Positions 1 through 9,555 of a stretch of DNA of 41,804 nt are shown here, piece after piece (the stretch's first letter is position 1; each line of letters opens with the position of its first letter). The DNA comes from UBA4923 sp964486135. Its GTDB lineage: Bacteria > Bacillota > Clostridia > Saccharofermentanales > DTU023. Location of the stretch: contig CAZAKT010000015.1 of assembly GCA_964486135.1 (NCBI GenBank), forward strand, positions 1-41,804, written 5' to 3'. The position numbers and the translations under genes are program-made. A model generated the notes under the pieces. The model worked only from the letters and a program-made list of their open reading frames with translations. It searched no databases and was not told the origin of the DNA.

Positions 1-54
1 AGCAATTCACTCGTAATGAATAGGTCGTGAGTTCGATTCTCACCTTCGGCTCCA
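1..54 (+). tRNA. tRNA-Thr (anticodon CGT), 3' part
   Basis: Only the 3' two thirds lie in the window. The anticodon stem is ATTCA/TGAAT (5-9 with 17-21) around the loop CTCGTAA, which puts CGT at 12-14 and makes this the threonine tRNA reading ACG. The T arm has the stem GTGAG/CTCAC around TTCGATT. The 3' acceptor strand CTTCGGC (44-50), discriminator T and an encoded CCA at 52-54 follow. The D arm and 5' acceptor strand are outside the window, so acceptor pairing cannot be checked. Confidence 0.88.
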
Positions 55-80
55 GCAAGACCCTGCCGGAAGGGAAAAGA

Positions 81-112
81 AGGACCGGGCACAAGTCAGT
101 GCCCGGTCCTTT
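81..112. terminator. bidirectional intrinsic terminator
   Basis: A perfect 12-bp stem, AGGACCGGGCAC (81-92) with GTGCCCGGTCCT (99-110), encloses a 6-base loop. On the plus strand it is followed by a short T-rich tail and would end the tRNA-Thr transcript. On the minus strand the tail reads TCTTTTCCC and would end the leftward operon of the ene-reductase. It sits between convergent units, which fits a shared terminator. Confidence 0.8.
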
Positions 113-126
113 ATATGGGAAGATCC

Positions 127-2133
127 TTAAACTTCCGCGCCTACGGCATTTCCGTCCCGGATCGCCATCATGATGGTTCCGGGTGTCTTGGCATCCCCCA
201 GGAGCCAGACCGGTTTTTCCGTCCTGGAATAGACTTCGCGATAGAGGAGGTCATCGGCTTCATAGCCCACAGACAAGATGACCTGATCGGCCTCGAGCCT
301 GGCTTCCCCGACCGGCGTTTCAAGCGCCACTTCCCTGCCATCAAATGATTTGATCCTGCTGCTCAGGTGGACAGGGATCTCCAGCTGGTCCAGAAGTTCC
401 AACAACATATGCAGATTGGGGAAGGCTATGGGCTCAACCGGGGCCAGCATGAGGCCGTCAAGGGCTTCGACAATTTCAACCCTGTGTCCCTCCCGCTTAA
501 GCCAGATGGCTGTTTCGATCCCCACCTGGCCGCCACCGACCAGGACAGGGCGTTTGCCGACCCGGCCGCGGTCAAGCAGGGCTTCCGCCGCCGTGATGAC
601 TTCCCCAGCTCCCTCTACAGTCAGCCACTTGGGCTGGCTGCCGGTCGCGATCACCAAGACATCGGCATCCAGGGCCAGGACCTGTCCGGCGTCCAGGCGT
701 CGGTTCAAGACCAGATCTACCCCCTGTTCCTGGCACTGTCCAATCATCCAATCAAGGAGCCATTTGTCCCGGATCTTGAAGTCAGGCATATGGCCCGGGA
801 TCATAAGGCCACCCAAACGGTCGCCGGCCTCATAGACCGTCACCTGATGGCCACGAAGTGAGGCGACCCGCGCGGCTTCCAGGCCGGCTATGCCGCCACC
901 GATAATGGCGACCTTTTTCGCTTCCGTGACCCTTCCATATTTCCAGGCCTGATCCTTTTCAGCAAAGAGGTCCGCATTGACGGCGCATTGCATATTCAGT
1001 CCACCCAGCACCCGGGCCAGGCAACCGTTGTTGCAATAGATGCAGGGCCTTACCTTTTCAGCTTTGCCTGCCTTGACCTTATTGGCCCAGTCAGGGTCGG
1101 CCACCAGGCCACGGCCCAGGGCGACTGCGTCGATCAGGCCATCCGACACCGCCTTTTCCGCCAGGTCCGGGTCACTGAGTTTGCCGGGGCAGATTACAGG
1201 GATGGTCAGTTCTTTCTTCAGGACGGAGGCCTCTTCAAGGTAGCTGCCCTCCGGCATATAGAGGGGGGGATAAAGCCAGTAAAGGGAATCATAGCTGCCG
1301 GTGCCAAAAAGGATGGCATCAAAACCAGCTTCCTCCAACAAGTGGCCTATCTTGAGGCTGTCTGCCATGTCGCGGCCGTACTCCACGTATTCCGTACCAG
1401 GAAGGTGGCCCAGTCCCGGACCCCTCATATGGCTCTTGGTCCCCAGCCGGGTGGTAACAGCGAAATTTTCACCGCAGGCCTCCTTGATCCGGCTGACGAT
1501 AGTCCTGAGTATCCGCGTCTTATTCTCAAGACTGCCCCCATATTCGTCCGTCCGTTTATTGAAGGCGTCAGTGGCGAACTGGTCTCCCAGATAACCGCCC
1601 TTGATCCCGTTGATGTCTATCCCGTCGCATCCAGCCTGTTTTGCCAGGACAGCCCCCTTGACCACCTCATCGATCAGCCTTTCGATTTCTTCCACGGTCA
1701 GTTCACGGCAGGTCAGATCAGGATCCCACCGGTTGGGGATGGCTGAGGGCGCCACCGGGGTCGTCCCCGGGGAGGCCGCCGGGAAACCCGTCCTTCCTGA
1801 TCCCAGCTGTATCTGGAAAAAGAGCCTGGCCCCATAGCGGTGGACCGAGTCGGTCAGCTTCTTGGTCTGTACAATGAAGTGCTCGGGAGCGCTGAAGGGC
1901 GAAATATTGAAGTTGGCCTTTTCCAGGCCGTCATCAGGGAAACTCGCCCCGACAAAAATCAATCCAACGCCCCCTTTGGCCCGCTCCGTATAATAGTCAA
2001 TGGTCTGGTCCGTCACATTTTTCGTCTCATCCAGCCAGCCGTTGGGAAGCATGGGTGCCATGCAGACCCGGTTCCTCACTTCCACTTTTCCGATGGAAAA
2101 GGGTTGAAACAGAGAACTGTATTTATTTGACAT
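127..2133 (-). CDS. NADH:flavin oxidoreductase / 2,4-dienoyl-CoA reductase-like enzyme
   Basis: A 668-residue old-yellow-enzyme-type ene-reductase of the three-cofactor class (FMN, 4Fe-4S, FAD). The N-terminal half is an FMN-binding TIM barrel. Near its end comes CIYCNNGC followed by 11 residues and another Cys, which is the C-x2-C-x3-C-x11-C cluster motif of 2,4-dienoyl-CoA and enoate reductases. Two Rossmann motifs follow: AIIGGGIAGLEAAR for FAD and LVGGGQVGIETA for NAD(P)H. These enzymes reduce activated C=C bonds such as enoyl-CoAs, 2-enoates or steroids; the substrate cannot be told here. The ATG at 2133 was chosen over one six codons upstream because AAGGAGG lies just ahead of it. It is the last gene of the leftward group that includes secA and transketolase, and it ends at a strong terminator. 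Confidence 0.85.
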   Translation of the reverse strand: MSNKYSSLFQPFSIGKVEVRNRVCMAPMLPNGWLDETKNVTDQTIDYYTERAKGGVGLIFVGASFPDDGLEKANFNISPFSAPEHFIVQTKKLTDSVHRYGARLFFQIQLGSGRTGFPAASPGTTPVAPSAIPNRWDPDLTCRELTVEEIERLIDEVVKGAVLAKQAGCDGIDINGIKGGYLGDQFATDAFNKRTDEYGGSLENKTRILRTIVSRIKEACGENFAVTTRLGTKSHMRGPGLGHLPGTEYVEYGRDMADSLKIGHLLEEAGFDAILFGTGSYDSLYWLYPPLYMPEGSYLEEASVLKKELTIPVICPGKLSDPDLAEKAVSDGLIDAVALGRGLVADPDWANKVKAGKAEKVRPCIYCNNGCLARVLGGLNMQCAVNADLFAEKDQAWKYGRVTEAKKVAIIGGGIAGLEAARVASLRGHQVTVYEAGDRLGGLMIPGHMPDFKIRDKWLLDWMIGQCQEQGVDLVLNRRLDAGQVLALDADVLVIATGSQPKWLTVEGAGEVITAAEALLDRGRVGKRPVLVGGGQVGIETAIWLKREGHRVEIVEALDGLMLAPVEPIAFPNLHMLLELLDQLEIPVHLSSRIKSFDGREVALETPVGEARLEADQVILSVGYEADDLLYREVYSRTEKPVWLLGDAKTPGTIMMAIRDGNAVGAEV

Positions 2134-2180
2134 AATTCCTCCTTCAGCCAAAATTGGCAGCTATGATTCTATGATGGGAT

Positions 2181-4166
2181 TCAGTCCTTCACAAGGCGAC
2201 GAACGGCGTCTGCGACGGCATCAGCCGTGAATCCGAACTTCTCAAGGAGCAGGTTACCCGGCGCCGAGGCGCCAAAATGATCGATTCCAACAATCTCCCC
2301 ATCCAGGCCTGTATAACGGTACCAGGGCAAGGGGGATCCCGCTTCGACGGCTACCCGCTTGCGGAGGCCTGGCGGAATGACCTGGTCCCGGTAGGCCTGG
2401 TCCTGACTTTCAAATGCCTCCATGGAGGGCATGGACACGACCCGGGGCCTGATCCCTTCCCCCTCAAGCAGGTCGGCCGCGGCGAGCGCCAGCGGGAGTT
2501 CAGAACCCGAAGCCAGGATCAGGGCGTCCGGTTCCGGCGCATCACGGACAATATAGGCCCCCTTGAGGGCAGATTCCGCCTCAGTTTCCTTCGACGCTAT
2601 GGCTTGCCTGGACAGGATCAGGGCCGTCGGTCCCCGGTTGCGAAGGGCCGCGAACCAGGCAGCGGCCGTCTCAAAGCGACCAGCCGGTCGATAGACCGTA
2701 AGTCCCGGGATGGATCGGAGCATGGTCAAGTGTTCGATCGGCTGATGGGTCGGTCCGTCCTCCCCTACCGCGATACTGTCATGGGTCAGGACATAGATGA
2801 CCGGCAGCTGCATAAGGGCTGAAAGACGGATAGCGGCCTTCATATAGTCGGAAAAAACTAGGAAGGTCGCTACATAAGGCCTCAAAATACCCTGGAGGGC
2901 TATACCGTTGGCCATGGCCGCCATCCCGAACTCCCGGACTCCGAAATGGATGGTGGATCCCTGGAGTGCTTGGGCTGAAAAGGAGACATTCCCCTTGATC
3001 AGGGTATTGTTGGAAGGTCCCAGGTCAGCGCTTCCTCCAAACATATAGGGAGTTTTTGCCGCAACATAGCTGAGGACCTTCCCCGATGACACCCTGGTCG
3101 CCTCATCCCCTTCAGACAGGGTAAGGAGCTCTTCAAGTCCAAGCCCGGCAAGATCCTTCCCTTCTTGTGCTTCTTCAAAGGACTTGGCCAAGTCGGGATT
3201 CTCAGCAGCCCAGGCCTGGTAGAGAAGCTTCCATTCCTCCTCGGCCCTGGCGCCCTCCGCCAGCAGGGATTCACAGTAGGACCGGATATCCCCCGGAAGC
3301 TCGAATGCCTCAAGATCTGCCGGCCAGCCCAGGGCCTCTTTTGTGATCTCCACATTTTCCGCGCCCAGCGGAGCCCCGTGGGAGGCCGCTGATCCTTCCA
3401 GGGGGGAAGCATAACCGATCCTGGTCCTGATCTTTATCAGGGAGGGACGGTCCTCCCGCATTTTTGCCTCATCAAGGGCCCGTGATATGGCATCCCGGTC
3501 ATTGCCGTCGGTTACTTCAAGTACGTGCCAGCCATAGGATTCAAAGCGGAGACTCACATCCTCCGTAAAGGCCAGGTCCGTGGACCCCTCAATGCTGATT
3601 TCATTGTCATCATATAGAACGATCAGCTTACCCAGCTTGAGGGTACCGGCCAGGGAGGCCGCTTCCCCCGAGATCCCTTCCATCAGGTCGCCGTCACCAC
3701 AGAGGACATAGGTCCTGTGATCGATGATCTTGTGGTCCGCCGTATTGAGGAGGGCCCCGAGATGGGCTTCTGCCATGGCCATGCCACAGGCCGTCGCGAA
3801 GCCCTGGCCAAGCGGGCCCGTCGTTGTTTCGACACCTCTTGTCAGGCCGTACTCGGGATGACCGGGGGTCACGCTGTCCCACTGACGGAAGGAGGCCAGG
3901 TCTTCCTTCTCAAGGCCGTAGCCGAAGAGATGAAGAAGGGAATAAATAAGCATGGAACCGTGGCCGGCGGACAGGACAAAACGATCGCGGTTCAACCATT
4001 CAGGATTCCTGGGATTGTGCTTCATATGATGCGCCCAAAGTTCATAGGCCATGGGCGCCGCCCCAAGCGGCAGGCCCGGGTGACCGGAACGGGCTTTCTC
4101 CACGCCTTCAATCGAGAGTACGCGTACAGCTCTTACCGCGTGGTCGTCCATTCTTCTGTTTTTCAT
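2181..4166 (-). CDS. tkt: transketolase
   Basis: A full-length (661 aa) thiamine-diphosphate enzyme that transfers two-carbon ketol units between sugar phosphates in the non-oxidative pentose phosphate pathway. The N-terminal TPP domain shows SGHPG (27-31), the phosphate-side segment TTTGPLGQG and the GDGDLMEG motif (157-164) leading to the YDDN metal ligand. The middle pyrimidine domain has the GGSADLGPSN and HDSIAVGEDGPTHQP segments. The C-terminal domain is present, so this is a single-chain enzyme, not the split form found in some Clostridia. The start ATG lies 8 bases after AGGAGG, and the upstream secA stop codon TAG is part of that Shine-Dalgarno sequence, so translation is probably coupled to secA. 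Cytoplasmic. Confidence 0.95.
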   Translation of the reverse strand: MKNRRMDDHAVRAVRVLSIEGVEKARSGHPGLPLGAAPMAYELWAHHMKHNPRNPEWLNRDRFVLSAGHGSMLIYSLLHLFGYGLEKEDLASFRQWDSVTPGHPEYGLTRGVETTTGPLGQGFATACGMAMAEAHLGALLNTADHKIIDHRTYVLCGDGDLMEGISGEAASLAGTLKLGKLIVLYDDNEISIEGSTDLAFTEDVSLRFESYGWHVLEVTDGNDRDAISRALDEAKMREDRPSLIKIRTRIGYASPLEGSAASHGAPLGAENVEITKEALGWPADLEAFELPGDIRSYCESLLAEGARAEEEWKLLYQAWAAENPDLAKSFEEAQEGKDLAGLGLEELLTLSEGDEATRVSSGKVLSYVAAKTPYMFGGSADLGPSNNTLIKGNVSFSAQALQGSTIHFGVREFGMAAMANGIALQGILRPYVATFLVFSDYMKAAIRLSALMQLPVIYVLTHDSIAVGEDGPTHQPIEHLTMLRSIPGLTVYRPAGRFETAAAWFAALRNRGPTALILSRQAIASKETEAESALKGAYIVRDAPEPDALILASGSELPLALAAADLLEGEGIRPRVVSMPSMEAFESQDQAYRDQVIPPGLRKRVAVEAGSPLPWYRYTGLDGEIVGIDHFGASAPGNLLLEKFGFTADAVADAVRRLVKD

Positions 4167-4177
4167 TCATTTACCTC

Positions 4178-7027
4178 CTAATGCATTTCCAATTCATCTT
4201 CTGCCAGATGACAGTTTTTATACTTCTTGCCGCTGCCACACCAACAGGGGTCGTTGCGACCGGGTCTTTGCTTTTTTCTGATGGGGTCCGGCCTGTCTCG
4301 ATCAGGTCCTCTCCCCTCGGCCCCCCGCTCCCCTTCCAGCAGGCGCCCGGCCGCGGCCGCCGCCTCACGCGACCAACCGCTTGAGCCCCTGCCCTCCGTC
4401 AGCCTCCCCTTGCCACGCCGATCAGCCGCTTTGCCCGGATCCCGTGACAGCCGCGCCCTCATGATCATACGAACCGCATCCTCCTGGATGGCCTCGTTCA
4501 TGCTTTCAAACATATCGAACCCCTCACGCTTGTACTCAACGACGGGGTCGTGCTGGGCATAGCCCCGCATGCCGATGCTGTCGCGCAGATCGTCCATGAG
4601 ATCAATATGGTTCATCCAATGATTGTCGACCGCCTGGAGCAGGATCACCCGTTCGGCTACCCGGAGCAGGTCCTGCGACCCGAGCTCATCTGCCCGGAAC
4701 TCCAGTCTGGCAAAGGCTTCAGAGTCAAGCCGGGCCTGGAGTTCCTGGCCACTGCCGGGTTGTCCGGTCCGGATGAAGCGTTCGAGGGAGGGCAGGGGGC
4801 CGAAGAGGTCGGAGACCCGTGTGAGAAAGGCTTCTCTATCCCAGTCTCCGGTTTCTTCCGAGCCGGCAAGAAAATCCGCCAGGATCTTGTCCAGGCTGGC
4901 CGCGATGATGCGTTCATAGTAGGGGTGGAGATCCTGGCCTTCCAGGACTGAGCGACGCTGCTTGTAGATCAGGTTACGCTGGATATTCATGACATCGTCG
5001 TATTCGAGCACATTCTTACGGATGGCGAAGTTCATGCCTTCAACCCGCTTTTGCGCTGCTTCAATACTCCTGGAGAGCATGGGATGGGCGATTTCCATAT
5101 CGTCTTCCACGCCCAGAGTCGAGAAAATCCGATCCATGCGTTCGCCTCCAAAGAGGCGCATCAGATCATCCTCCAGGGAGAGGAAGAATTTGGAATAACC
5201 CGGGTCCCCCTGCCGGCCCGAACGTCCTCTCAGCTGATTGTCAATCCTCCGTGATTCATGGCGCTCCGTACCCACGATGCAAAGGCCGCCCGCCTCGATT
5301 ACCCGGGCCTTCTCCTCAGCTATCTCCCGGGAGAATTTTTCCTGCAGGGAGGAGAAGAGCTCCCGCCCCTTCAGGATCTCTTCATCGTCGGTGATATTGT
5401 GGGCCGTCGACTGTTCAATGAGCTCATCCTCAAAGCCCTGCCGGCGCATCTCCTGCCTGGCCAGGAAGTCAGGGTTACCGCCCAGCAGGATATCGGTCCC
5501 TCTGCCGGCCATGTTGGTCGCGATTGTGACGGCACCAAAGCGGCCTGCCTGCGCCACGATCTCAGCCTCCCGTTCATGGTGACGGGCATTCAGGACATTG
5601 TGCCTGATCCCGGCCCTCGTAAACAGGCCGGACAGGAGTTCGGATTTTTCCACCGAAACGGTACCAACCAGGATGGGCTGGCCCTTGTCATGGATTTCAG
5701 CCACCTGTTCCAGGAGGGCCTTGTATTTGCCGGTTTCCGTCCTGTAAACCGCATCAGGGGCGTCGGTACGGATCATGGGCACATTGGTCGGGATGCTGAC
5801 TACATCAAGATTGTAGATCTGGCGGAATTCATCCTCTTCCGTCAGGGCTGTGCCCGTCATCCCGGACAACTTCCCGTACATACGGAAATAGTTCTGGAAG
5901 GTGATGGTGGCCAGGGTCTTGTTCTCATCCTGGATGGCTACCCTCTCCTTGGCCTCAATGGCCTGGTGGAGGCCGTTGCTGTAACGCCTTCCGAACATAA
6001 GCCGGCCGGTGAAGTCGTCGACGATGATTACCTGGCCGTCCTTGACGACGTAGTCCCTGTCCGCGTGCATGGTACCGTGGGCTTTGAGCGCGTTGGAGAT
6101 ATGGTGGTTAACCTCATAGTTCTCTTGGTCCGACAGGTTTTCGATGGCAAAATACTCCTCCGCCTTGCTGACACCGGCTTTTGTCAGCACCGCGCTCTTT
6201 GCCTTCTCATCGACGATATAGTCGGCGCCTGATTCCACCTCCTCGATCTCTTCCGAGGTCCGGAGCGCCTCCTTTTGTATGACATATTTTGGCTGAAGTC
6301 GCCTGACAAACTGCTCAGCCCGCTGGTAGAGCTCCGAGGAGTCCGTCCCCGCCCCCGAGATTATGAGGGGGGTCCGGGCCTCGTCGACCAGGATGCTGTC
6401 CACCTCATCGACAATGGCAAAGTTCAGGACCCGCTGGACACAGTCTTCGATGGACATGACCATGTTGTCGCGCAGATAATCGAATCCAAACTCATTGTTG
6501 GTTCCATAGGTCACGTCGGCGGCGTAGGACCGCCTTCTGGTCACCCTGTCCAGGCCGTGGACAATCAAGCCCACCTCCAGCCCCAGATAGCGGTAGATCT
6601 TCCCCATCCACTCGCTGTCGCGGCGGGCCAGGTAGTCGTTGACCGTGATAATGTGGACACCCGCCCCCGTCAGCGCATTCAAGTAGGCCGGCAGGGTAGC
6701 GACCAGGGTCTTCCCCTCCCCTGTCTTCATCTCAGCGATCCGTCCCTGGTGGAGGACTATACCGCCCTGGATCTGGACAGGAAAATGCGTCATGCCCAGG
6801 ACACGCTTGCTGGCCTCGCGGACGGCGGCAAAGGCCTCCGGCAGGAGGGCATCCAAAGCTTCGCCCTGGGCCAGCCTCTCCCTGAACACTTGTGTCGACC
6901 GCTTCAATTCCTCTTCCGACAGGCCCGTGTAGCGGTCTTCAAGGTCAAGAACCGCGGCTGTCAACGACCGGGTTTTCTTTAATTCCCGCTCAGAATAGGT
7001 CCCGATGAGACTGGTTATTAAACTCAT
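4178..7027 (-). CDS. secA: preprotein translocase ATPase SecA
   Basis: The 949-residue motor that drives unfolded preproteins through SecYEG. The sequence shows the QIQGG and Walker A region KTGEGKT (101-107), the Walker B/DEAD-type motif VDEVDS, the preprotein cross-linking region, NMAGRGTDI and QLRGRSGRQGDPG of the second helicase lobe, and a long C-terminal scaffold and wing region. The tail is low-complexity, rich in Arg/Gly/Glu, and ends with the SEC-C zinc motif CWCGSGKKYKNCH (928-940), which binds SecB or ribosomes in many bacteria. All expected domains are present and the length is normal for the family. The start ATG has a modest GGAAG site 7 bases upstream. Confidence 0.97.
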   Translation of the reverse strand: MSLITSLIGTYSERELKKTRSLTAAVLDLEDRYTGLSEEELKRSTQVFRERLAQGEALDALLPEAFAAVREASKRVLGMTHFPVQIQGGIVLHQGRIAEMKTGEGKTLVATLPAYLNALTGAGVHIITVNDYLARRDSEWMGKIYRYLGLEVGLIVHGLDRVTRRRSYAADVTYGTNNEFGFDYLRDNMVMSIEDCVQRVLNFAIVDEVDSILVDEARTPLIISGAGTDSSELYQRAEQFVRRLQPKYVIQKEALRTSEEIEEVESGADYIVDEKAKSAVLTKAGVSKAEEYFAIENLSDQENYEVNHHISNALKAHGTMHADRDYVVKDGQVIIVDDFTGRLMFGRRYSNGLHQAIEAKERVAIQDENKTLATITFQNYFRMYGKLSGMTGTALTEEDEFRQIYNLDVVSIPTNVPMIRTDAPDAVYRTETGKYKALLEQVAEIHDKGQPILVGTVSVEKSELLSGLFTRAGIRHNVLNARHHEREAEIVAQAGRFGAVTIATNMAGRGTDILLGGNPDFLARQEMRRQGFEDELIEQSTAHNITDDEEILKGRELFSSLQEKFSREIAEEKARVIEAGGLCIVGTERHESRRIDNQLRGRSGRQGDPGYSKFFLSLEDDLMRLFGGERMDRIFSTLGVEDDMEIAHPMLSRSIEAAQKRVEGMNFAIRKNVLEYDDVMNIQRNLIYKQRRSVLEGQDLHPYYERIIAASLDKILADFLAGSEETGDWDREAFLTRVSDLFGPLPSLERFIRTGQPGSGQELQARLDSEAFARLEFRADELGSQDLLRVAERVILLQAVDNHWMNHIDLMDDLRDSIGMRGYAQHDPVVEYKREGFDMFESMNEAIQEDAVRMIMRARLSRDPGKAADRRGKGRLTEGRGSSGWSREAAAAAGRLLEGERGAEGRGPDRDRPDPIRKKQRPGRNDPCWCGSGKKYKNCHLAEDELEMH

Positions 7028-7114
7028 AATTTACTTCCCGCATATACTTCATACGGCCTTCATCTTACTCTATTTTAAGTGACAATGCGCCAGCAGGCTA
7101 TGCGCAGACCTCCC

Positions 7115-8110
7115 TTAATCCAGGTCCTGATAGACATGGCTCAGGCCATATTCACGAATATCAAGGGATACACCTTGTCCTTGAGCCTTCTGTCTCCACC
7201 GGCTGAGCAGACCTTCCGTCTTCCAGTTGACTTCATTGCCGGGGATCACCAGAATCAAGCGTCTGGCCCCTATTTCACCGGGCGACGGGCCTTCCCCTCC
7301 CGCCCCCTCAAAATTCGCCAGATCACGGACAAAATCATCGACCCTTCTTTCAACAGCCGACGGCGTGGACCAGGACGGCGCTGTCCAGTCCATGCTCTTT
7401 ATGGCCACAGCTTCATGACCATTCCAGGCGGCGATGACCGGATAAAAAGTTGGCAGGTGGCCTCCAAAAATCTGTCGGAAGGCCAGTCCGCGCTCGAAGT
7501 TTGAAAGGGACCAGATAGAGTCATCCGATGATTCCTCCCCCTCCCCCTCCCCCTCCTCTTTGAAGCTATGGGCATTCCAGACCGGTACCCTGGACCGGAT
7601 CTCACACCAGTCCCGGGTAAAGAGGGTCGAGCGCTCAAATGACAGGCAGAGCCAGATTGTCTGCCTGTACTCATCAAAATCCACGGCCATCCGTCTTGCC
7701 CCCATCGGCTGTCTGACCTGCCGGCTTTGCGCAATGGCCTTGACCCAGACATCCAGGCGCTGAAGGAGGAAGGGGGAGGCAAGGGTCGTCGCCGCTATAT
7801 CGGAAAGTCCATCCAGGGCCAGGCCCGCCAGGGTCTCATCCGGGATAAGTTCCCGGATCCAGGAGGCCGGATCCAGGAAGCCTTCCGCAAGGTCGGCCAG
7901 GGGGAGGAACAAGGCGATCTCCCGGGCTGTCTGATCGAGGGCATGGGAGAGGATGATGGCCTCATGTTCACCCTGGATACCTCCAATGAAGACAAATAAG
8001 AGCATGAGAATGAAGGGGAAGACAAGTACCGCTTCCAGGGAAATCATGGCCTCAACGCTCTTTGCCGGGCCTTGACCTTTCTTCATCCTTTTCAAAACGG
8101 GTCCTGGCAT
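7115..8110 (-). CDS. TadE-like membrane-anchored envelope protein
   Basis: A 331-residue protein of unknown function. A basic N terminus is followed by a single hydrophobic helix at about 23-45 that starts SLEAVLVFPF, the E-then-P pattern seen at the start of TadE-type pseudopilins. The rest is predicted to be outside the membrane. It contains a low-complexity EEGEGEGEE stretch encoded by a CCTCCC-type run near 7536-7558. The ATG at 8110 follows GGAGG by 7 bases. It is the last of three consecutive genes (9857 down to 7115) with similar N-terminal anchors. The TadE relation rests on the N-terminal pattern only; an unrelated type II membrane protein is the alternative. Confidence 0.55.
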   Translation of the reverse strand: MPGPVLKRMKKGQGPAKSVEAMISLEAVLVFPFILMLLFVFIGGIQGEHEAIILSHALDQTAREIALFLPLADLAEGFLDPASWIRELIPDETLAGLALDGLSDIAATTLASPFLLQRLDVWVKAIAQSRQVRQPMGARRMAVDFDEYRQTIWLCLSFERSTLFTRDWCEIRSRVPVWNAHSFKEEGEGEGEESSDDSIWSLSNFERGLAFRQIFGGHLPTFYPVIAAWNGHEAVAIKSMDWTAPSWSTPSAVERRVDDFVRDLANFEGAGGEGPSPGEIGARRLILVIPGNEVNWKTEGLLSRWRQKAQGQGVSLDIREYGLSHVYQDLD

Positions 8111-8142
8111 TGAAGAACCTCCAAGTTTGCCTGCTCCTTCAG

Positions 8143-9555
8143 CTAGGGATCAAGCGGCTCCGCAGGACGTGTGCTGAAGGAAGCCGCGTGCGTGACACTG
8201 ACATCCGACCACTCGGCCAGGCAGGTGACTTTCGTGTAATAGCTACCGGGATACTGGCGGCTGATTACGGCCCCTATCCGATCAGTGATCGTGTCAGGGG
8301 GCTGGAGTATGATCATTAGACGGAGGTAGTCGCGGTAGCGCATGGAGACGTTCACCTTCAGTTCCCCCGGCCAAAGGTCTATTTCATAACCTTTCTTCAG
8401 TTGTGAGCAGTCGTGGACAGACTTGCCAAGGGTTGCGGTGACAAGGAGGATCCAGGTCATAACCTCCGGATCGATCATGACCTCCCCCATTGATATGGCC
8501 GCGATCCCGGCGGAGATGGCGGCCGCTGTGGCCCGGTAACTGTTCATCTTCGAAGCATCAGTCAAACAATTGACCAGGTGGCAGACAAGACGGATTGAAC
8601 CGATGAAAAGCAGGACGACGGCAGAGGCATTTTTTCCTTCCAGGCCTGTCGCGATCTCCTCCGCCTCCTTATCCCTGAGGGATGAAAAAGAGGCCAGGAC
8701 TCTGCCATCCGGTGTTTTGTCCTCGATTTCCACACCCTGCCGGATGACAAAGGGAGTATCATTTTTAAAGTAGGCCAGGGTGTATTCACTGAGGATCAGC
8801 CGGTCCAGGCCGCCTTCCGGTGCCGTGAAGAACACACTGTCCAGGACCTTGCCCAGTTTATCAAGGTTACTGCCGCTGAAAGGATCGAAATCCACGGTCT
8901 CCAGGCTACCGTCTTCCCCGGGCAGGACGACAGGCGCCAAATAGGAGAGACCCTCCTGGTAGACGGCCCGTACCTGGTCATCCATGTAACTGTTGTATTC
9001 CCCAAACCATTCCGGCTCCTCCTGGTCCGGGAAGTCCAAGGGCTTATCAACTGCTTCATAGCCGGCGTCAAATCCCGCCGGCAGGAGTTCAGTCAGTCTT
9101 GTGTCAGGGATTTCACTGTCCAGCAGCTGGATCTGCCTTAATTTGTCCAGGGCATCCGCAATAAGACTGCTGGCGGCCCTCAAGGTCATGTGCCGGGCAA
9201 TGCCCGCCCTCAAGACTCTTGTCCCGGTCAGGGGCTCCTCCGGTGTCAGCCTGTAGCGGGCCCTGCTGTCAGGACCGATCAGACTGGAAACCGCCCTGTC
9301 CAGCTTCAGGCTGTCCAGGCCGAAAAGTCCAAAATCTCGGTAAAGGCCGCGATCGTAAAGCGCCAGGGCGGCCTCACCCGTCGACACCGCCCCCCTCACA
9401 AGGTCAAGTTCGGCCCTTACGCGCCGGCTGTGAAGGAGGATGCTGTTGAAGAGGAGGAGGGCGACAGGCAGGACTATACAAAGGGCCAGACTGATCGAAC
9501 CACAGCAGGTAAGCCGGGAGGAGGGCCCCATGCTTCCGGCTCCCCTTTCCCTCAT
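8143..9555 (-). CDS. DUF5702-like secreted or membrane protein
   Basis: A 470-residue protein with an N-terminal hydrophobic helix (about 20-40, SISLALCIVLPVALLLF), then SRRVRAELDLVRGAVSTGEA and LYDRGLYRDFGLFGLD. This resembles the start of DUF5702 proteins, which accompany Tad-like genes in Clostridia. The C-terminal part has further hydrophobic stretches and ends with the YRDYLRLMIIL segment also typical of that family, as I remember it. A longer frame begins at 9660, but the ATG at 9555 was chosen because it overlaps the TGA of the upstream gene as ATGA and has a purine-rich GGAGGGGG site ahead. Function unknown; a minor pilin-like or envelope role is inferred from its neighbours. Confidence 0.6.
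   Translation of the reverse strand: MRERGAGSMGPSSRLTCCGSISLALCIVLPVALLLFNSILLHSRRVRAELDLVRGAVSTGEAALALYDRGLYRDFGLFGLDSLKLDRAVSSLIGPDSRARYRLTPEEPLTGTRVLRAGIARHMTLRAASSLIADALDKLRQIQLLDSEIPDTRLTELLPAGFDAGYEAVDKPLDFPDQEEPEWFGEYNSYMDDQVRAVYQEGLSYLAPVVLPGEDGSLETVDFDPFSGSNLDKLGKVLDSVFFTAPEGGLDRLILSEYTLAYFKNDTPFVIRQGVEIEDKTPDGRVLASFSSLRDKEAEEIATGLEGKNASAVVLLFIGSIRLVCHLVNCLTDASKMNSYRATAAAISAGIAAISMGEVMIDPEVMTWILLVTATLGKSVHDCSQLKKGYEIDLWPGELKVNVSMRYRDYLRLMIILQPPDTITDRIGAVISRQYPGSYYTKVTCLAEWSDVSVTHAASFSTRPAEPLDP

Noticed and set aside
5258..6232. Long plus-strand open frame (324 aa) opposite secA
   Set aside because: It is antisense to highly conserved secA motifs, has no recognisable domain and arises from GC-rich codon use on the other strand. 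The same holds for frames at 11920-13005 and 39521-40612.
7536..7558. CCTCCC microsatellite as a phase-variation tract
   Set aside because: The units are six bases, so changes would keep the frame (Glu-Gly repeats). It is treated as low-complexity coding sequence.
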